From the NCBI GenBank assembly GCA_002436025.1, contig DIXM01000002.1, positions 734,778 through 798,777 of the forward strand: DNA of 64,000 bases, in the 5' to 3' direction. Both the position numbers and the translations under genes were made by a program. This document shows, in pieces, positions 59,931-64,000 of this stretch. Every line of letters starts with the position of its first letter. The first letter of the stretch is position 1. Below the pieces are notes generated by a model, which ran no database searches, had not been told where the DNA came from, and worked only from the letters and a program-made list of their open reading frames with translations. Source of the stretch: a candidate division Hyd24-12 bacterium UBA6080. GTDB taxonomy: Bacteria; Fermentibacterota; Fermentibacteria; Fermentibacterales; JCC-6.

Positions 59931-60679
59931 GGTGCGGTGTGGACATCGGGGCACGAAGTGTCGAGGTGCTGCTGCACGACGGGACCCGCACTGTGGATGT
60001 GATCATAGGCGACAGCCTGCGGGACCCCAGGGGGAATGCCGAGGCAATGTTCAGGCAGATACTTGAGCGGAACGGGCTGACGAAGGAAGACCTCGCCTCG
60101 ATCGTGGCCACCGGTTACGGCAGGAACTACTTCGGCCATGCCACACGCACATGCAGCGAGATAATCTGCCACGCAAGGGGAGTGTTCCATCTGCACCCCG
60201 ACACAGTGACCATAATCGACATCGGGGGTCAGGACTCGAAGATCATCAGGCTCGAGAACGGAAAGCCCGTCGACTTCTCAATGAACGACCGATGCGCGGC
60301 GGGAACCGGGCGCTTCATCGAGATGGCGGGCGACATACTCGGGATCCCCCTTGAAAAAATGGGCGAGGCAACCCGTGACGGCGATGACACGGTCGAGATA
60401 AGCACCATGTGCGCCGTGTTCGCCGAGAGCGAGATCATAGGCCTCCTTCAGGGTGGCATACCCAGGGAGAGGATACTCAGGGGAGTGTTCCGCTCGGTAG
60501 CGGCACGGACCCTGGGCATGGCGGGCGGCGCAGGCGTGGCGGCCCCGCTGGTGTTCACCGGGGGTGTGGCCCGGAACATGGGGGTCGTGCGTGCCGTCGA
60601 GGCTGAAACCGGACTGCGTGTGGTGGTGCCCCCCGAGCCAAGGATCACCGGAGCACTGGGGGCGGCCCTCATCGACTGA
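59927..60679 (+). CDS. ATP-dependent activator of 2-hydroxyacyl-CoA dehydratase-type enzymes (HgdC family)
   Basis: 250 residues. An ASKHA ATPase fold: CGVDIGARSVEVLLHDG near residue 3, IIDIGGQDSKIIRLENG near 95, and the cluster motif CAAGTGRFIEMAGDILG near 123 with a further Cys in CAVFAESEIIG near 160. The homodimer holds one 4Fe-4S cluster and delivers single electrons at very low potential on ATP hydrolysis. It is the last gene of the operon and overlaps the double-cubane gene by 4 bases. With two HgdA/B-like subunits also encoded, it may serve both them and the YjiM-like protein. Confidence 0.92.
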   Translation: MRCGVDIGARSVEVLLHDGTRTVDVIIGDSLRDPRGNAEAMFRQILERNGLTKEDLASIVATGYGRNYFGHATRTCSEIICHARGVFHLHPDTVTIIDIGGQDSKIIRLENGKPVDFSMNDRCAAGTGRFIEMAGDILGIPLEKMGEATRDGDDTVEISTMCAVFAESEIIGLLQGGIPRERILRGVFRSVAARTLGMAGGAGVAAPLVFTGGVARNMGVVRAVEAETGLRVVVPPEPRITGALGAALID

Positions 60680-60702
60680 AGCAGAAGGCTCTTGAACACA
60701 AT

Positions 60703-61812
60703 TCAGGGAATGAGAACCATTGACCCGTCGGCATTGACCCTGTAGAAGGCACCCGCCTCCCACAACAGCGCCTGCTGTCCGCCCCTGTCATCCACTGGAA
60801 CGTCTATTGCAAGCACCCGTCCGCCGAAAAGAGCCGCAAGGCTGTCGTGTTCGGTATGGCCCACGACTATCCTCTCAACTTCGTACCGGTCATGAAGAAT
60901 GGCCACTTCTTCCGCCGTGGTTTCGAGGTACAGGTCTTCCATGCCGTAATGGTAACCCCTGAACCAGAGAGGCCCGAGACTTCCGAAGACACGCTCGACT
61001 CCGTCGAGGAGGTAACCCACCGATGAGCGATCAAGGCCGCGCCAGACCAGTTCGTTGATCCCGGAAAGCGACATCTCATCCACCCCGCTGCCTGGAGCGA
61101 TGCCCCCGTGAACGAACAGGACGTCACCCATCCGGACGACGGCGGGCCGGGACCGGACCCAGCGGCCCAGTTCCATGTCGGGGCCGAAAAGGTCGTCACA
61201 GTCCATTCCGGTCACACCCGAGATGCCGTCCAGATAACGCTCGTGAACGTAGCGGAGGTCTCCCCGAAGCACCATCAGCTCGTGGTTGCCCAGAACGAAA
61301 TGAACCGCTCCACCGGCCCGTTCAGCGCCTTGTTCGAGCAGATAGACCAGCCAGAGGCACTCGGTGACCGCCGGGCCCCGGTCCATGATATCTCCCAGCA
61401 CGACCAGGTGGCCGTCGCCCCATGTCCAAGCGAAGCTGTCGTCCATTACCCCGGAAGCCAGAAGTATCTCCCGAAAACGCGGGAAGTCGCCGTGAACGTC
61501 GCTTACGGCCAGGAACCGAGAAACGGGGCCGGTGTCGCAATCCTCCCTGGAAGGACCTGCGGTGGGGATCGCGAAGGACACCGCAGTGCCGTCCAGGCTG
61601 CCCTGGAACCTCACCGTGTCGGAAGCCGTGAAAGCCTCCTGAACCAGCCTTCCACCCGTGAAGCTGAACACCACTGCGGTAGTGTCGTTCCTCCAGTACA
61701 CATGGGGGCCGTCATCGAGGTTTCCGGGAGGGCCGTCCGTGCCTTCCATGGATTTGCCCGGGGCAAAGGGGTGAGCGGCCAGGAATACAAGAAGAAGAAT
61801 AACTGCCGGCAT
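60703..61812 (-). CDS. Exported calcineurin-like metallophosphoesterase
   Basis: 369 residues. A signal peptide (VILLLVFLAAHPFAPG) puts it outside the inner membrane. All metal-binding motifs of the family are present: SDVHGDFPRF near residue 103, LGDIMDRGPAVTE near 137, VLGNHELMVL near 170, HGGIAPGSG near 225 and VGHTEHDSL near 318. The N-terminal ~95 residues are an extra beta-domain. The architecture resembles Shewanella-like periplasmic phosphatases; the phosphate ester is unknown. A TATAAT-like -10 (61848-61853) lies upstream, though a matching -35 is not obvious. Confidence 0.88.
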   Translation of the reverse strand: MPAVILLLVFLAAHPFAPGKSMEGTDGPPGNLDDGPHVYWRNDTTAVVFSFTGGRLVQEAFTASDTVRFQGSLDGTAVSFAIPTAGPSREDCDTGPVSRFLAVSDVHGDFPRFREILLASGVMDDSFAWTWGDGHLVVLGDIMDRGPAVTECLWLVYLLEQGAERAGGAVHFVLGNHELMVLRGDLRYVHERYLDGISGVTGMDCDDLFGPDMELGRWVRSRPAVVRMGDVLFVHGGIAPGSGVDEMSLSGINELVWRGLDRSSVGYLLDGVERVFGSLGPLWFRGYHYGMEDLYLETTAEEVAILHDRYEVERIVVGHTEHDSLAALFGGRVLAIDVPVDDRGGQQALLWEAGAFYRVNADGSMVLIP

Positions 61813-62006
61813 CGCTAAGCTCCGTTCTCTGAGGCTGGATTGGAGTAATTATAACCTCGAAACGCAAAGGAAACCCCATCACTGGAGCCGACCCGGTATC
61901 CTGGCCACTCCAGTGGCCTCGCAAGGCGGTACCGGTCACTCGTCCCCTTTTTATGAGTTCGCTTTGTTCCTTCAGGGAAAAGAGCGGAAGGTGCCTGCGA
62001 GCTGTC

Positions 62007-63198
62007 CTACCTGGCCTGGACTATCCTTGCGCTTGAAGTTGTACCACCGCCAACCAACCGTACGATGTAAACCCCATTGGCGTATGACTCGGCCTCTCCC
62101 GGGCCGCCGCAGTTGCTCCAGAATGCGTCATGAAGCCCGGTTGATGCGGGTCCCAGATCACAGCTGTAGACCATTCTGCCCGCAATGTCAAAGATCTGCA
62201 TGTCAACCGATCCAAGCCCGGGGGATTCGAAGACGATGGAGACATCACCGCTGAAGGGGGCTGGCGACACCCTGATGATCCGGAGAGCATCCGGGATGTA
62301 AGGGTCCACAGTGAAATCGGTGTTGATTGAAAGGCTGTGGGCGCTACCTGCCGCAATCGCCGTGTAACCCTGGTTGGGCTCTGGCACGTCGCATTGTCCT
62401 GCAAAGTTGTCCCCCCACGCGACAATTGAGCCATCCCCCCTAAGGCCGAGACTGTGGCCAGAGCCAGCCGCTACGGCCGTAAAACCCTGGTTTGGTTCGG
62501 GCACGCTGCACTGGCCCCAGCAGTTCTCGCCCCAGGCCACGATGGAGCCATCCTCCTTCAAGCCGAGTGCATGCCCCCCGCTTGTCGCCAGCGCGACGAA
62601 ACCATCATTCGGCTCGGGTACATCAAGCTGGCCGTAATTTGTATCTCCCCATACCGCGATGGTGCCGTCTTCCCTCAAACCCATGCTGGAGCTCCACCCT
62701 GCCGCAATTGCCGTGTAACCCTGATTGGGCTCAGGCACGTCGCATTGTCCGAGAAGATTTCCCCCCCCATGCGACGATTGAACCGTCTTCCCTTAGACCG
62801 AGACTGTGACAGTATCCAGTTGCCACGGCTGTGAAGCACAGATTGGGTTCGGGCACGATGCACTGGCCATCCTCGTTCAAGCCCCACGCAACGATCGTTC
62901 CATCAGACTTTAGACCGAGGTGGTGGTGATACCCTCCCGAGACCGCAATGAATCCCTGGTTTGGCCAGGGAACATCGCACTCTCCGTACTCGTTTGCCCC
63001 CCACGCAATGATCACACCGTCCGACCTGAGTCCCAGACTGTGCCCGGATCCTCCCGCAACACCTGCGAAACCCTCGTTCGGCGCCGGCACAACGCACTGT
63101 CCGTCGTTGTTGTAACCCCACGCCACTATGTGCCCGGGCTGTGACAGAAGCACTCCCGTTGCAGACATGATCGCAAGAAGAACCGCTGCAAAGTGCAT
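62007..63198 (-). pseudogene. RCC1-repeat secreted protein with sorting domain, frameshifted in a G8 tract
   Basis: The ATG at 63196-63198 follows GGAGGTAATGAA and opens a signal peptide (FAAVLLAIMSATGVLLSQ). Seven ~40-residue repeats of the form AWGxNxxGQCxVPEPNxGF and GHSLGLRxDGSIV build an RCC1-like propeller. In the fourth repeat an eight-G run (minus strand; C8 at 62761-62768) shifts the frame; with seven Gs the repeat reads on perfectly as NLLGQCDVP. The downstream part ends in a FlgD-like sorting domain (IRVSPAPFSGDVSIVFESPG, MQIFDIAGRMVYSCDLG, NGVYIVRLVGG). It may be phase-variable, decayed or a sequencing error. Confidence 0.8.
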
Positions 63199-63448
63199 TT
63201 CATTACCTCCAGTGAGATAAATGGTCACGACTGATGTATGCGTTAATATGCCATGCTGCAACAATCGAACAAGCCTCAGATATCACACAAGTGGAACGCA
63301 GGTGCTTACGACAAGGGAGGCGGGAAGCGGAACAAGCGCCAGGATCATGAGTGTTCCGTTCTGAAGGGATGGCTGCGTAAAAACAAAAACAGCAACATGT
63401 ACAAGAGGGGTTCAGTTGTGCAGGTGTCCTGAGTCATTGAACTTCGGC

Positions 63449-63823
63449 TTATCTTCGCTGCGCCGGCAGCACTACCGCAACCAGGGAGGGCACGACGCAG
63501 AGAAGCGAAGTGAAGACCCACGCGAAAAACGACTCGAAATGGTAGGCAGCGAACATTCCCAGGGTAATGCCGCAAAGAGCGTTCAGAAGCAGGGCGGGCA
63601 CCCGGAACCTTGAGTAAAACGCAGACAGGACAATGTTTAAAAGCGCAACTGGCGCAACTGCAACGAAAAGGAAGTCCGCCGGGACCCGAAACTTCCACAA
63701 TACCGGGCCGCACTCTAACAGAACGGCTACTCCGAGGATGAAGTTGATGGTCCCCGCCAGTACCCAGAGAAACAGGCTTAAACGAAACCTGCGCAGGTGT
63801 GATGATCGAGTGCGGGTTGACAT
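63449..63823 (-). CDS. Small membrane protein with four predicted helices
   Basis: 124 residues from the ATG at 63821-63823; an ATG four codons earlier (63835) is possible. Hydrophobic segments lie at about 14-34, 46-66, 73-92 and 98-118 with Arg-rich loops. No family recognised and no linked gene. The longer frame on the same strand through 63345-63950 is rejected. Confidence 0.5.
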   Translation of the reverse strand: MSTRTRSSHLRRFRLSLFLWVLAGTINFILGVAVLLECGPVLWKFRVPADFLFVAVAPVALLNIVLSAFYSRFRVPALLLNALCGITLGMFAAYHFESFFAWVFTSLLCVVPSLVAVVLPAQRR

Positions 63824-63968
63824 GAAGCAATCCATCCCTTTTTAATTCTGTTCCAAATTGTGCCCACATTTTTCTGTGAATTCGAAATGAGGAGTTGAGG
63901 AGGCCACCGTCCTCATCCCTGGGTATTGTAAGAGCTTGCAACCACCACAAAGCCCAAGGAGGAAGACG

Positions 63969-64000
63969 ATGGCCGTGGATAACCTGAAGGTTTCAAAGGA
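63969..64000 (+). CDS. Start of a new gene (partial, cut by window end)
   Basis: An ATG at 63969 follows a strong ribosome site, AAGGAGGAAGACG. Only MAVDNLKVSK is visible before the window ends, so the function is unknown. Confidence 0.55.
   Translation, partial: MAVDNLKVSK

Noticed and set aside
63345..63950. Longer minus-strand frame covering the small membrane protein
   Set aside because: Its start lacks a ribosome site and the product has no hydrophobic pattern, while the overlapping 124-residue frame gives four clear membrane helices.
1..64000. tRNA, rRNA, tmRNA or transposase genes
   Set aside because: No cloverleaf with a CCA-type end, no rRNA stretch and no DDE or integrase motif was seen by eye; a scan with dedicated tools could still reveal one.

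Overview
The window is one stretch of a fairly GC-rich chromosome from an uncultured-type anaerobic bacterium. Evidence for anaerobic life is a full pyruvate:ferredoxin oxidoreductase, a radical SAM/B12-type protein, a cobalamin adenosyltransferase, a two-cluster Fe-S protein, an aldo/keto reductase with ferredoxin clusters, and an oxygen-sensitive double-cubane (2-hydroxyacyl-CoA dehydratase-type) gene set. Many secreted proteins carry FlgD-like C-terminal sorting domains of the type IX secretion kind, there is a C25 (gingipain-type) peptidase, and several small secreted proteins are of no known family. That mix points to the FCB superphylum, perhaps a candidate phylum such as Fermentibacterota or Eisenbacteria. 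The placement is inference; no rRNA, tRNA, CRISPR array or intact mobile element was seen.

Layout. 1-11000: secreted FG-GAP protein, ZIP metal transporter, radical SAM protein, a large hybrid histidine kinase and a three-gene LPP20/CsgG lipoprotein operon. 11100-18630: formyltransferase and polysaccharide deacetylase, MFS exporter, Mrp-type P-loop ATPase, beta-propeller, MATE exporter, a secreted protein gene broken by an in-frame TGA, and a QueG-like Fe-S protein. 18600-26500: cobalamin adenosyltransferase with three exported proteins, a cyclase/ATPase/TPR regulator, a lipoprotein. 26500-33400: aldo/keto reductase and many small exported proteins, two sharing the tail TFGAIKA(L/V)(Y/F)R. 33400-38000: TPR protein with a zinc-binding tail, a Fic remnant, and a YbjN-fold protein next to a cytoplasmic trypsin-like protease that itself carries a zinc ribbon and a YbjN-like domain. 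38000-49400: C25 peptidase, porin plus sodium:solute symporter, a SatD/membrane-protein pair behind a tandem palindromic operator, then asnS-nifJ. 49600-53550: zinc-ribbon membrane protein, DUF4143 ATPase, PUA/EVE-like HNH nuclease, nucleotidyltransferase. 53650-64000: sorting-domain protein, the double-cubane cluster, metallophosphoesterase, frameshifted RCC1-repeat protein, small membrane protein, start of a last gene.

The strongest candidate for something undescribed is 55386-60679. A good promoter is followed by a roughly 175-nt leader with nested helices and a pyrimidine tract that can mask the ribosome binding site. Behind it lie a SAM methyltransferase, two HgdA/B-like subunits, a YjiM-like double-cubane reductase and its ATP-dependent activator, all overlapping by 4-8 nt or abutting. 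It reads as one riboregulated operon for an ATP-driven low-potential reduction of unknown substrate. Runners-up are the YbjN/protease pair, the SatD operator array, and the TFGAIKA tails.

Caution: the window holds four irregularities (a CTG start, an ATA start, an in-frame TGA where Trp is expected, and a one-base slip in a G8 tract). Each could be real or an assembly error, so reads should be checked before building on them. All family assignments come from reading motifs by eye.
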